A DNA stretch of 18,181 nucleotides. It comes from CABMGU01 sp035292785 (GTDB taxonomy: Archaea > Nanobdellota > Nanobdellia > Woesearchaeales > ARS49). Under the pieces are notes generated by a model. The model was given only the letters and a program-made list of their open reading frames with translations, did no database searches and had not been told where the DNA came from. The position numbers and the translations under genes are program-made. The stretch lies in contig DATDPK010000024.1 of the NCBI GenBank assembly GCA_035292785.1, positions 1 through 18,181 of the forward strand, read 5' to 3'. Shown here in pieces: positions 1 to 6,852 of this stretch; position 1 is the stretch's first letter; every line of letters begins with the position of its first letter.

Positions 1-1
1 A

Positions 2-739
2 GAGAGATTCGTACGACTACAAGGAAGCCCAGACCTGACAGTCGAAGATTTGTTAGGAGACATAGACCCAGTAAAGGCACTGCAATTCGGGCCAACCAGT
101 ATACAGGCATTCACGCCAGGCAAAATCTTCAAGGCAAACAAAGGAATACTATTCTTTGACGAACTGAACAGATGCCCAGAGAAACTGCAGAACGCATTAT
201 TACAAGTACTTGAAGAAGGCAAAGCAACACTCGGAGCATACACTGTTGAACTACCGGCAGACTTCATCTTCATAGGAACAATGAACCCAGAAGAAACAGC
301 AGCAACAGAAAAATTATCAGATGTTTTCATGGACCGGTTTGACGTAATACACATGGGATATCCTGAAAAATTAGAACTAGAAAAAGAAATAGTTGTTCAA
401 AAAGGACAAAAACTTGATATAGAATTTGACGATGAATTACTATCACTTGGAATACTATTTGTAAGATTACTTCGCGAGCACAAAGACTTACTGAAAAAAC
501 CAAGCGTAAGAGCATCACTTGGAATATACGAAAGAGCGCAAGCAAACGCGTTCCTTGCAAAAAGAAAAGAAGTGAATGCTGAGGACATAGCAGAAGCAAT
601 AATTTCTGTCTTAGCACATAGGATAGAGCTAAAGCCAAGCGTAAAATACCTGCAAACAAACGAGGACTTCATAAAACAACAGTTTGCACAATTCTCCAGC
701 CAACACCCCGACCTGGAACACGGTGGTGGTTATCTTTGA
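2..739 (+). CDS. MoxR/ChlI-type AAA+ ATPase, 3' part (5' end outside window)
   Basis: This is the C-terminal part of an AAA+ ATPase of the MoxR/magnesium-chelatase I clade; the open frame runs off the left edge, so the Walker A segment is not in the window. The visible part opens with the LQGSPDLTVEDLLGDIDP stretch typical of the family. It then has Walker B (ILFFDELNRCP, about nt 149-181), sensor 1 (IGTMNPEE) and an arginine-finger-like segment (LSDVFMDRFD), followed by the helical lid. A TTG near nt 50 is an internal codon, because family sequence continues upstream of it. MoxR/ChlI ATPases work as rings with a vWA partner, inserting metal or remodelling protein complexes. The partner here is the next gene, which overlaps the end of this one. 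The substrate cannot be read from sequence, and no porphyrin genes are nearby, so a chaperone role is as likely as a chelatase role. Confidence 0.9.
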   Translation, partial: ERFVRLQGSPDLTVEDLLGDIDPVKALQFGPTSIQAFTPGKIFKANKGILFFDELNRCPEKLQNALLQVLEEGKATLGAYTVELPADFIFIGTMNPEETAATEKLSDVFMDRFDVIHMGYPEKLELEKEIVVQKGQKLDIEFDDELLSLGILFVRLLREHKDLLKKPSVRASLGIYERAQANAFLAKRKEVNAEDIAEAIISVLAHRIELKPSVKYLQTNEDFIKQQFAQFSSQHPDLEHGGGYL

Positions 740-1910
740 CGTCGAGCAAGAAGTAAAAGACATAGGCAAAGCAGAAGAAGCGCAGGGAAAACTCCACAAA
801 CAATACGTCGAAGACAAATTAATGAATTCTGTACTGGAATCAGACAAAAATACAATAGAACACGGCGAACTAATACAAGAAGCAACCAACAGAAACGTAG
901 GAGCATTCACGCCGGATTTATTGTACGCACAAATGGTCAAGAATTACTCTGTGGCAAGACAAATACTTGGAGACAAACTCATAAGAATGCTTACGGGCTA
1001 TGATCCTAACTATATAGAGAAAAACCTGAAAATACCAGAATTCAGAAAAGAATTGCAGAAAGCAATAACAGAGAACGTCAACAAGCTGAAAGATGAAGAA
1101 CTGCTCAACGAAGAAGGCGTGATAAGCAGCAAAGGCGAAGAACTCGGAGCAATAGTCCTTGTAAAAGAACTTGACAAGTTCATAACAAAAGACAGGCTTG
1201 GTGAGAAAATAAACAAGAAAACTTCGCATTACGGAGAAAAAGCAGAAACAAGATTTTTCAAAAGAGGAGACAGGTATAAAGACCTGAACGTCAAAAAATC
1301 AGTACATACTGCAATCAAAAGACAACACAAGAAACTGTATGCGCAAGACTTAATGACGCACACAAGAGAAGGAAGAGGAAGAGTCTCAATCATATTCGCA
1401 CTTGACGCATCAGCAAGCATGAAAGGCAGGAAAATAGAAACCTGCAAAAAAGCAGGCATAGCGCTGGCTTACAATGCGATACAAGACAAAGACGAAGTAG
1501 GGCTAATAGTATTTGGCAGCGAAATCAAAAGCGCAATACCGCCAACAAGAGACTTTACAACACTATTGAAAGCAATTTCCCAAATAAAAGCAAGCAGGCA
1601 AACAGACTTTGCAGGAATGATAACCAAAAGCATAGAACTGTTTCCAGTTACTGAAGGAACGAAACACCTTATCATATTGACAGACGCACTGCCAACAGTT
1701 GGAGTACAACCAGAACTTGATACGCTAAAATCAGTAAGCAGGGCAAGAGGCGCAGGAATAACAATCTCGATGATTGGAATACAATTAGACAAAGCAGGAA
1801 TAGAACTCGCAAAAAAAATAACAATGATAGGCGAAGGCAGATTCAGCCAAGCAAAGAATCTGGATGACGTAGGAAGCATAGTACTGGAAGATTACTATGC
1901 GGTGCGTTAA
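723..1910 (+). CDS. vWA (MIDAS) domain protein, partner of the upstream MoxR ATPase
   Basis: This soluble protein of about 395 residues has a long charged helical N-terminal half and a C-terminal von Willebrand A domain. The MIDAS metal site is complete: DASAS at about residues 228-232, a Thr in the RQTDFAG segment and an Asp in ILTDALP. CoxE/ChlD-like vWA proteins pair with MoxR/ChlI ATPases and couple ATP-driven remodelling to a client. The start is uncertain. GTG codons at 723 and 726 both overlap the ATPase stop at 737-739, and a TTG at 684 would lengthen the overlap. The GGTGGT run around 722-730 could aid reinitiation. In many archaea the AAA+ and vWA parts are fused, so a frameshift joining the two frames cannot be ruled out. 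Confidence 0.88.
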   Translation: MVVIFDVEQEVKDIGKAEEAQGKLHKQYVEDKLMNSVLESDKNTIEHGELIQEATNRNVGAFTPDLLYAQMVKNYSVARQILGDKLIRMLTGYDPNYIEKNLKIPEFRKELQKAITENVNKLKDEELLNEEGVISSKGEELGAIVLVKELDKFITKDRLGEKINKKTSHYGEKAETRFFKRGDRYKDLNVKKSVHTAIKRQHKKLYAQDLMTHTREGRGRVSIIFALDASASMKGRKIETCKKAGIALAYNAIQDKDEVGLIVFGSEIKSAIPPTRDFTTLLKAISQIKASRQTDFAGMITKSIELFPVTEGTKHLIILTDALPTVGVQPELDTLKSVSRARGAGITISMIGIQLDKAGIELAKKITMIGEGRFSQAKNLDDVGSIVLEDYYAVR

Positions 1911-1933
1911 TCACTCTCACGTCCTCACTCATA

Positions 1934-1940
1934 TTTAAAA
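1934..1940 (+). promoter_or_regulatory. TATA box, leaderless spacing
   Basis: TTTAAAA is centred about 28 nt before the ATG at 1964, in a 53-nt gap. No Shine-Dalgarno sequence is visible, so the transcript should begin at or next to the start codon. Confidence 0.65.
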
Positions 1941-1963
1941 AAGCACTTTCTTTAAAGAGCGAT

Positions 1964-2812
1964 ATGGTCTTTGAACAGCTGTACTCAGCAGATTATCTGA
2001 GAAAGCGCCCAAAATACGGATTTCTGCTCGGAATAGGATACACAATACTTGGACTATTCCTTGCGATAATGATGTTCAGAGATGACCCTGCACTAATAGC
2101 AGTGGGCATCACAGCACTATTTCTCATACCTTGCTTATACCAATTGTCAACAGCAGCAGAAGTAACAGAAAGAAAACTGCCAAACCTGAAAGCATTCATA
2201 CTGCACGTGATACCTTATGTCAAAGTATATGTGTATGTTTTCTTCGGAATATTCTTCACATTCGCGGCATTTGCAATATTCCTGCCAAAACTCGCAGCAG
2301 GACACCTGTTTGAACAACAATTGTCAATAATAATGGCAGGCAAGGCAACAAGCTTCTCCTGGACACTATTCTGGGACTTATACACCTGGAACTTACAAGT
2401 ACTAATGCTGTGCTTCGTGCTCTCACTAATTGCAGGCAATGGAGCAATACTATTCATAGCGTGGAACGCAAGCGTCTGGGGAACAATCTTCGGCACTCTT
2501 GCAAAAACAGCAGCACTGGCAAGCCAAGCAAACCCACTCATAATATTCTTATTAGTAATACTAAGCGTATTCCCACACACACTCCTTGAAGGACTAAGCT
2601 ACATGCTCGCAACAATCTCAGGCACAGTGCTGTCAGACGGGCTTGTAAGAGAAAAAATGGCATCAAAAAACATGTGGATAATATTCAAGTACAACGCAAT
2701 ACTGTTTGCAATAAGCTTAGGAATATTGTTCATAGGAATGCTTGTAGAAACATACGTGCTGACAAACTTCACAACATACAGGACAATAATAGAAATCGCC
2801 TTTCCCAGATAA
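1964..2812 (+). CDS. SpoIIM-like (DUF95) polytopic membrane protein
   Basis: This 282-residue integral membrane protein has about six hydrophobic segments. The second half carries the pattern of the SpoIIM/DUF95 family: a helix containing NLQVLMLCFVLSLIAGNGA, then a Pro-His-Glu motif (FPHTLLEGLSYMLA, about residues 203-216) at the start of another helix, which corresponds to the family's PHGxLE signature. In sporulating Bacillus the namesake takes part in engulfment with peptidoglycan hydrolases. Archaea lack that process, and their homologues have no assigned function; some lie next to MoxR/vWA genes, as here. It is probably transcribed alone from its own leaderless promoter. The assignment rests on motif and topology only. 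Confidence 0.7.
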   Translation: MVFEQLYSADYLRKRPKYGFLLGIGYTILGLFLAIMMFRDDPALIAVGITALFLIPCLYQLSTAAEVTERKLPNLKAFILHVIPYVKVYVYVFFGIFFTFAAFAIFLPKLAAGHLFEQQLSIIMAGKATSFSWTLFWDLYTWNLQVLMLCFVLSLIAGNGAILFIAWNASVWGTIFGTLAKTAALASQANPLIIFLLVILSVFPHTLLEGLSYMLATISGTVLSDGLVREKMASKNMWIIFKYNAILFAISLGILFIGMLVETYVLTNFTTYRTIIEIAFPR

Positions 2813-2814
2813 TC

Positions 2815-2821
2815 TTTAAAA
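2815..2821 (+). promoter_or_regulatory. TATA box, leaderless spacing
   Basis: TTTAAAA lies just after the stop of the SpoIIM-like gene and is centred about 28 nt before the ATG at 2846. It would drive the phosphoesterase-MFS pair. Confidence 0.65.
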
Positions 2822-2845
2822 AGGCAAACAAAACCTTCTACTACA

Positions 2846-3454
2846 ATGAAAATACTCGCATTCGCAGACATGCACTCAAGCATAACGTCCCTAAAGAGAA
2901 TAGAAGCGAAAATCAAGGCAAACAAGCCGGACTACATAATCTGCCTTGGAGACTTCACAATATTCGAACAAAACATAGATGCAGTAATGAAGCGCATCAA
3001 TGACTTTGGAATACCAACATTCATAATACACGGAAACCACGAAACAGACGTCATAGTGCAAAAACTTTGTAAAAGATTTCCAAACCTGACATTTGCGCAC
3101 AAAAAAGTCATACCAATGGGAGATTATATCCTTGTAGGACACGGAGGCGGAGGATTCTACGGGCAAGGAAGACTGGAAGAAGATGAAGACTTCAACGAGT
3201 TCATAAAAAAACAAAAGTTTGACAAGAAAATAATATTTATCACACACGCGCCTCCAGCGCACACAAAAGCAGATTATATCCCCTACCTGCAAGACCACGT
3301 AGGATGCCCGAGTTATGAGAGATTCATCAAAAAACAACAGCCAGTGCTTGCATTATCAGGACATATTCACGAAACCTTTGGCAAAATTGACAAAAAAGGA
3401 AAAACAGTAATAGCAAACCCAGGGCCTGACGGCAGACTATTCATACTAGAATGA
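2846..3454 (+). CDS. Calcineurin-like metallophosphoesterase
   Basis: This 202-residue cytoplasmic phosphoesterase has the full dimetal motif set of the superfamily: D8-x-H10 (ADMHS), GD at 35-36, GNHE at 63-66, a His in FITHAPP (H134) and GHIH at 172-175. The length fits the compact YfcE/MJ0936-like class, which hydrolyses phosphodiesters or phosphomonoesters with Mn or Ni; the natural substrate cannot be told from sequence. A Gly-rich segment (GHGGGGFYG, about 98-106) precedes a short acidic stretch. The final bases overlap the next gene's start (ATGA), so translation of the two is probably coupled and the enzyme may act in the same process as the transporter. The start is set by the leaderless TATA box and the DxH motif close to the N-terminus. 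Confidence 0.9.
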   Translation: MKILAFADMHSSITSLKRIEAKIKANKPDYIICLGDFTIFEQNIDAVMKRINDFGIPTFIIHGNHETDVIVQKLCKRFPNLTFAHKKVIPMGDYILVGHGGGGFYGQGRLEEDEDFNEFIKKQKFDKKIIFITHAPPAHTKADYIPYLQDHVGCPSYERFIKKQQPVLALSGHIHETFGKIDKKGKTVIANPGPDGRLFILE

Positions 3455-4737
3455 ACAACAAACAAGTATTTGTAGCAAACGGAGCATTATGGGCTGCGTT
3501 CAACGGATTCACATCTGTCTACTTAGTAGCATTTGCACTCGCGCTGGGCGCATCAAACGTAATAGTAGGAATTATCGGCTCACTGCCATTTCTCGCATAC
3601 CTAATAACACAAATACCAGGAGCAGAACTCGCACAGCACTATTCACGCGTCAAAGTATACTTCATATTCACACTAATAGGAAGACTGTTCTGGATACCGC
3701 TGCTTTTGGCGCCATACATAATCACAAAACCGCTAATGATGGTAATCCTATTCTTTCTCCTGTACAAAATAGGGGAAACAATCGCAGACCCTGCCTGGAC
3801 ATCACTAATGGCAGAAACAATACTTCCAAAACACAGAGGCGCATTTTCAAGCCAAAGATATGGCTATATCGGCCTGTTTGGAATGATAGCAATAATACTT
3901 GGAGGAATCTGGCTGAAACAATTCCCAAAAGACAGCCCAAACGGATTTGCAATAATGTTCCTCGCAGGACTTTTTATGGCAGTAATGGCAACATTTGTTG
4001 CACTAAAAATAAAAGAGCCAAAATACAAAGACCACAACCACCACACAATAAAAGAATTCTTAACGATAACCGGGCCGCTGAAAAACTTCACAGCATTCAG
4101 TGTGGCATTCAACTTCGCATTCATGCTCGCATCACCATTCTTCACGGTTTACATGCTGAAAAACCTTGAAATAAATTACATGTACTATGGAATTGTAACC
4201 AGCGTGACAACAATTTCGCAAATAATCGCATCACGATACGTGGGAAAACTAACAGATAAGTTTGGAGACAAACACATAGGATTCCTTGGATACCTTGGAA
4301 CCGCGCTTGTGCCATTGATGTTCCTCCTGATAACAAAGCAATCACTCTGGCTCCTCGTACCAGTACAAATATTCTCAGGAATAGTCTGGGCTGCAGCAGA
4401 CATAGCAGGATTCAACTTGCTGCTTGGACTGGCAGACCCGAAAAAAAGAGTATTCCAAATAGCAGAATACAATTTGTACGCATCACTGCCATTAGTAATA
4501 GCGCCAATATTGGGCGGCTGGATAACTGAGAATGTGGCATTTATCCTGGCAGGAATACCACTTATATTTGTTGCAAGCAGCATACTAAGAGCACTAAGCT
4601 CAATCTTCCTGCTCACAATAGAAGAACCAAGAAAAAGGAAAGAATACCATTTCCCATACATATTCAGAAAAATAATACACTTCAATGACGGAATAGGGCA
4701 CGTACTGCACATCATAAAGAAGAGTAAACATAAATAA
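3451..4737 (+). CDS. Major facilitator superfamily transporter
   Basis: This 428-residue protein has about 12 membrane helices and fits the MFS fold. The loop at about residues 262-276 reads VGKLTDKFGDK, which is motif A (GxLxDxxGxK) placed between helices 8 and 9. The equivalent loop after helix 2 (ELAQHYSRVKVY) is degenerate. A PAWTSLMAE segment followed by HRGAFSSQRYG resembles the cytoplasmic face of a sugar/drug-exporter-like subgroup. The C-terminus is a basic cytoplasmic tail. The substrate is unknown. It is translationally coupled to the phosphoesterase by a 4-nt overlap, which makes transport of a phosphorylated or nucleotide-derived compound possible but unproven. Confidence 0.9.
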   Translation: MNNKQVFVANGALWAAFNGFTSVYLVAFALALGASNVIVGIIGSLPFLAYLITQIPGAELAQHYSRVKVYFIFTLIGRLFWIPLLLAPYIITKPLMMVILFFLLYKIGETIADPAWTSLMAETILPKHRGAFSSQRYGYIGLFGMIAIILGGIWLKQFPKDSPNGFAIMFLAGLFMAVMATFVALKIKEPKYKDHNHHTIKEFLTITGPLKNFTAFSVAFNFAFMLASPFFTVYMLKNLEINYMYYGIVTSVTTISQIIASRYVGKLTDKFGDKHIGFLGYLGTALVPLMFLLITKQSLWLLVPVQIFSGIVWAAADIAGFNLLLGLADPKKRVFQIAEYNLYASLPLVIAPILGGWITENVAFILAGIPLIFVASSILRALSSIFLLTIEEPRKRKEYHFPYIFRKIIHFNDGIGHVLHIIKKSKHK

Positions 4738-4742
4738 GCAAA

Positions 4743-4750
4743 TTATATAA
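4743..4750 (+). promoter_or_regulatory. TATA box, leaderless spacing
   Basis: TTATATAA is centred about 28 nt before the ATG at 4774. No ribosome binding site is present. Confidence 0.65.
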
Positions 4751-4773
4751 ACAAACCATTTCTCAAACAAAAA

Positions 4774-5265
4774 ATGGACATACATAAAGCAATAGCGACA
4801 CTAACACGAAGCGCGATATTCAAAGAATGGCACGAAAAAAACAAGGAATTCTTTCTCGCACACGCATTCCTAATGCTTGACGAAGCAAACAAAGACACCT
4901 GGCAGATAGGATTTTACCATCCTGAAAAGCAAAGAATGGTCACATTCATTCTCACAGGAACAAGCGTACAGCACACAGAAGAACAAGAAGTAATGAGAAG
5001 CGAGGCAGAAATAAAGCAACTGCAGATTGAAAATGTCAAAATAACATCAGATGATGCGTTAAAAGAAGCAAAGCAATGCTTCACAGAAAATTACAAAGGA
5101 GAAATGCCGTTAAAAGAATTTTTCATAATCCAAAACGCAGAAGGACACACAATATTCAACATAACTTATTTCACGCAGAGCTTAAAGACAATCAACATCA
5201 AAATAAATGCAGCCGACGGCAAAATTCTAAAGCACGACAGGCAGTCACTCGCTGAATTTGCGTAA
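4774..5265 (+). CDS. Small cytoplasmic protein with PepSY-like C-terminal half
   Basis: This 163-residue protein has no signal peptide or membrane segment. The C-terminal half has the PepSY layout: VKITSDDALKEAKQ, then a variable strand region, ending in INIKINAADGKILKHDRQS, where PepSY domains end in a strand, a turn and a Gly-Lys-Ile/Val strand. The N-terminal half (HEKNKEFFLAHAFLMLD, then QIGFYHPEKQRMVTFIL) looks like a related alpha/beta unit. PepSY domains usually sit outside the membrane and are linked to peptidase inhibition; this one seems cytoplasmic, so the resemblance may be only of fold. It is a single gene with its own promoter, followed at once by a run of hairpins. Confidence 0.55.
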   Translation: MDIHKAIATLTRSAIFKEWHEKNKEFFLAHAFLMLDEANKDTWQIGFYHPEKQRMVTFILTGTSVQHTEEQEVMRSEAEIKQLQIENVKITSDDALKEAKQCFTENYKGEMPLKEFFIIQNAEGHTIFNITYFTQSLKTINIKINAADGKILKHDRQSLAEFA

Positions 5266-5269
5266 ACAT

Positions 5270-5412
5270 CGGAAATTTGTTAGAATTATATTCTGAACTC
5301 CAAATTTCCGAGTGTGCTCAAGCCCAAGAAAAGCTTTGCTTTTCTGGGCGCAGAAAACGCTTTGCGTTTTCTTGCGAACCACCACTGAATAATAATCATT
5401 ATTGGTGGTTCG
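5270..5412. repeat. Array of four tandem stem-loops
   Basis: Four inverted repeats lie end to end in the gap after the PepSY-like gene. HP1 is 5270-5310: outer arms CGGAAATTT/AAATTTCCG with an inner AGAAT/ATTCT pair. HP2 is 5322-5349: GCCCAAGAAAAGC, loop TTT, then the matching arm with one base missing. HP3 is 5349-5376: CGCAGAAAACGC, loop TTT, then the arm with one extra T. HP4 is 5375-5412: CGAACCACCA/TGGTGGTTCG with an inner AATAAT/ATTATT. HP2 and HP3 share a core (GAAAA, then GCTTTGC, then TTTTC), and HP2/HP3 and HP3/HP4 share bases at their junctions. Only HP2 and HP3 resemble each other, so this is not a CRISPR array. It could end transcription of 4774-5265, protect a 3' end or form a structured RNA. 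Confidence 0.8.
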
Positions 5413-5425
5413 TGACAACAAAACG

Positions 5426-5433
5426 TTTAAATA
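5426..5433 (+). promoter_or_regulatory. TATA box of the mini-gene
   Basis: TTTAAATA, directly after the last hairpin, predicts transcription from about 5456 and hence a leader of about 30 nt carrying a ribosome binding site. Confidence 0.6.
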
Positions 5434-5472
5434 TCAAAGAGCTTTTGAAAAACTTAGTGGTGGCGACAAAAA

Positions 5473-5478
5473 GAGGTG
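5473..5478 (+). promoter_or_regulatory. Ribosome binding site of the mini-gene
   Basis: GAGGTG, complementary to the archaeal 16S 3' end, lies 7 nt before the ATG at 5486. It decides the start over longer in-frame possibilities. Confidence 0.6.
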
Positions 5479-5485
5479 TATAGTG

Positions 5486-5587
5486 ATGGCAGTAGCAGTA
5501 AACTTTAAGCAAAAACTAAAAAACAAAAGCCTTGACGTATTCTTTCGAAATGCAGACGACCAAAATGCAGAAGAAGCAATGAGCTGA
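5486..5587 (+). CDS. Small orphan gene, 33 aa, unknown function
   Basis: This is a short open frame with a full set of expression signals: a TATA box at 5426, a GAGGTG ribosome binding site 7 nt before the ATG, and a GC-rich terminator-like hairpin 17 nt after the stop. The peptide begins MAVAVNFKQKLKNKSL and is basic in its first half and acidic in its second (RNADDQNAEEAMS), with no hydrophobic segment, Cys or export signal. I do not recognise it. The frame stays open upstream to about 5402, but that part precedes the predicted transcription start. It may encode a small regulatory protein, or the transcript may act as an RNA and the frame be incidental. It sits 194 nt upstream of the P-loop/deaminase fusion on the same strand. 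Confidence 0.5.
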   Translation: MAVAVNFKQKLKNKSLDVFFRNADDQNAEEAMS

Positions 5588-5603
5588 CATTAATAAAAAT
5601 GAT

Positions 5604-5623
5604 GAGGGGGCTTACGCCCCCTC
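5604..5623 (+). terminator. GC-rich hairpin after the mini-gene
   Basis: This is a perfect 8-bp stem (GAGGGGGC/GCCCCCTC) with a TTAC loop. It is not followed by a clear T-run, so it may define an RNA 3' end or slow polymerase rather than act as a classic intrinsic terminator. A 12-bp palindrome (AGACACGTGTCT, 5626-5637) follows directly. Confidence 0.55.
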
Positions 5624-5752
5624 TTAGACACGTGTCTGCGCACCTCTTTGGGATAAAAACTGAATGACAAACTTCTTTATAATCATTTATGGAGCGCTTC
5701 CTATCCTTTCCAAAATGACAACTGCAATTATGCTAACGCAGTCTATGAAATC

Positions 5753-5759
5753 TTAAATA
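5753..5759 (+). promoter_or_regulatory. TATA box, leaderless spacing
   Basis: TTAAATA is centred about 26 nt before the ATG at 5782. Weak inverted repeats AACTGCA (about 5720) and TGCAGTT (about 5765) flank it, which might mark an operator. Confidence 0.6.
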
Positions 5760-5781
5760 CTTCCTGCAGTTCAACAAACAC

Positions 5782-6825
5782 ATGATATTGGGAGTTACGG
5801 GGCATCTCGCATCAGGAAAAGACTCTGTTGGAGAAATACTCAAAGAAAAAGGGTTTTTCCACATTTCTTTATCTGACTTTATCCGTGAAGAAGCAAAAAA
5901 GCGCAAGCTAAAAGATACAAGAGAGAACCTAATCAACCTTGGAAACGAATTACGAAAAAAACACGGCCACGGAATACTTGCACGCATGGCGATACAAAGA
6001 ATGGAATGGGACAAAAGCTACGTTGTAACAAGCGTCCGAAATCCAGTTGAAGTGGAAATTCTAAGAACAAAATCAAACTTCGCACTAATAAACATAAACG
6101 CATCACAAAAAGCACGCTGGAACCGAATGGAAAAAAGACGGCAAAAAGAACAGCGCAATGACGATCTTGCAACATTTGAGGAATTCAAAGCCAGAGAGGC
6201 GCAGGAAGCAGAAAGCGCAGATCCTGCAAAACAACAAGTCAACACAGTAATCTCAATGGCAGACATAATAATCAACAATGAAGGAACACTTGAAGAACTG
6301 AAGAAAAAGATTGACAAGCTTCTGAAAGAATGGAAAAACAAGCTTGACAAAAAAAGGCCAAGCTGGGATGAGTACTTCCTGCACTTGGCACTTGAAGTGG
6401 GCAAAAGAGCGACTTGCGACAGGGGAAAAAGCGGGTGCATAATAGTGAAAGACAAACGCATAATATCCACAGGATATGTCGGCGCACCAGTTGGACTGCC
6501 ACACTGCGACGAAGCAGGGCATTTAATGCACAAAGTCCACAACACAGACGGAACAGAAAGCCAGCACTGCATCAGAACAACACACGCAGAAACAAACGCA
6601 ATAGCACAAGCAGCAAGGCATGGCGTATCTGTAAAAGACGCAACAATATACTGCAAAATGGAGCCATGCTATGTTTGCGCACAGACAATGATAAACTCAG
6701 GAATAAAACGCGTTGTATGCCTGAAAAGATACCATAGAGCACAATTAACAAGAGACTGGCTCAAACAAGCAGGCGTAAAACTTGACGTAATTCAGGACGA
6801 CCTTGAAAAATACGCCAAAATGTAA
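5782..6825 (+). CDS. Fusion of a P-loop NMP-kinase-like domain and dCMP deaminase
   Basis: This 347-residue two-domain protein starts (about 1-190) with a P-loop kinase fold: GHLASGKDS at 7-15, DFIREEAKKR at 32-41, VVTSVRNPVEVE at 81-92 and ADIIINNEGTLEEL at the domain end. That order fits the archaeal UPF0200/dephospho-CoA-kinase-like group. The second domain (about 194-345) is a zinc deoxycytidylate deaminase: H268-A-E270 supplies a zinc ligand and the catalytic Glu, and P295-C296-x-x-C299 supplies the other ligands. dCMP deaminase makes dUMP, the precursor of dTTP. The substrate loop reads GYVGAPVGLPHCDE where ComEB-type enzymes have GYNG, which I take as a subfamily trait. A P-loop domain ahead of the deaminase also occurs in antiphage AvcD proteins. 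It is cytoplasmic, with a leaderless promoter and NucS next downstream. Confidence 0.9.
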   Translation: MILGVTGHLASGKDSVGEILKEKGFFHISLSDFIREEAKKRKLKDTRENLINLGNELRKKHGHGILARMAIQRMEWDKSYVVTSVRNPVEVEILRTKSNFALININASQKARWNRMEKRRQKEQRNDDLATFEEFKAREAQEAESADPAKQQVNTVISMADIIINNEGTLEELKKKIDKLLKEWKNKLDKKRPSWDEYFLHLALEVGKRATCDRGKSGCIIVKDKRIISTGYVGAPVGLPHCDEAGHLMHKVHNTDGTESQHCIRTTHAETNAIAQAARHGVSVKDATIYCKMEPCYVCAQTMINSGIKRVVCLKRYHRAQLTRDWLKQAGVKLDVIQDDLEKYAKM

Positions 6826-6831
6826 TTATAA
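6825..6831 (+). promoter_or_regulatory. TATA-like box before nucS
   Basis: The ATTATAA stretch overlapping the preceding stop codon is centred about 25-28 nt before the ATG at 6853. nucS may be transcribed from here without a leader as well as by read-through. Confidence 0.45.
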
Positions 6832-6852
6832 CAGTTCTCAATATACCTCATT

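Noticed and set aside
5270..5412. CRISPR array
   Set aside because: The four hairpins are not copies of one repeat, and there are no unique spacers of constant length or cas genes.
5277..5483. 68-codon plus-strand frame across the hairpins
   Set aside because: It is made up of the inverted repeats themselves, with no ribosome binding site or recognisable protein pattern.
5402..5587. 61-codon version of the mini-gene
   Set aside because: The TATA box at 5426 lies inside it, so the upstream part should not be transcribed. The ribosome binding site supports the ATG at 5486.
5715..5756. 13-codon frame upstream of the fusion gene
   Set aside because: It ends inside the TATA box of the next gene and has no ribosome binding site; length and context give no support.
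6018..6656. Long minus-strand frame opposite the P-loop/deaminase fusion
   Set aside because: The plus strand has full catalytic motifs. The antisense frame is low-complexity Ser/Phe/Cys sequence with no signals.
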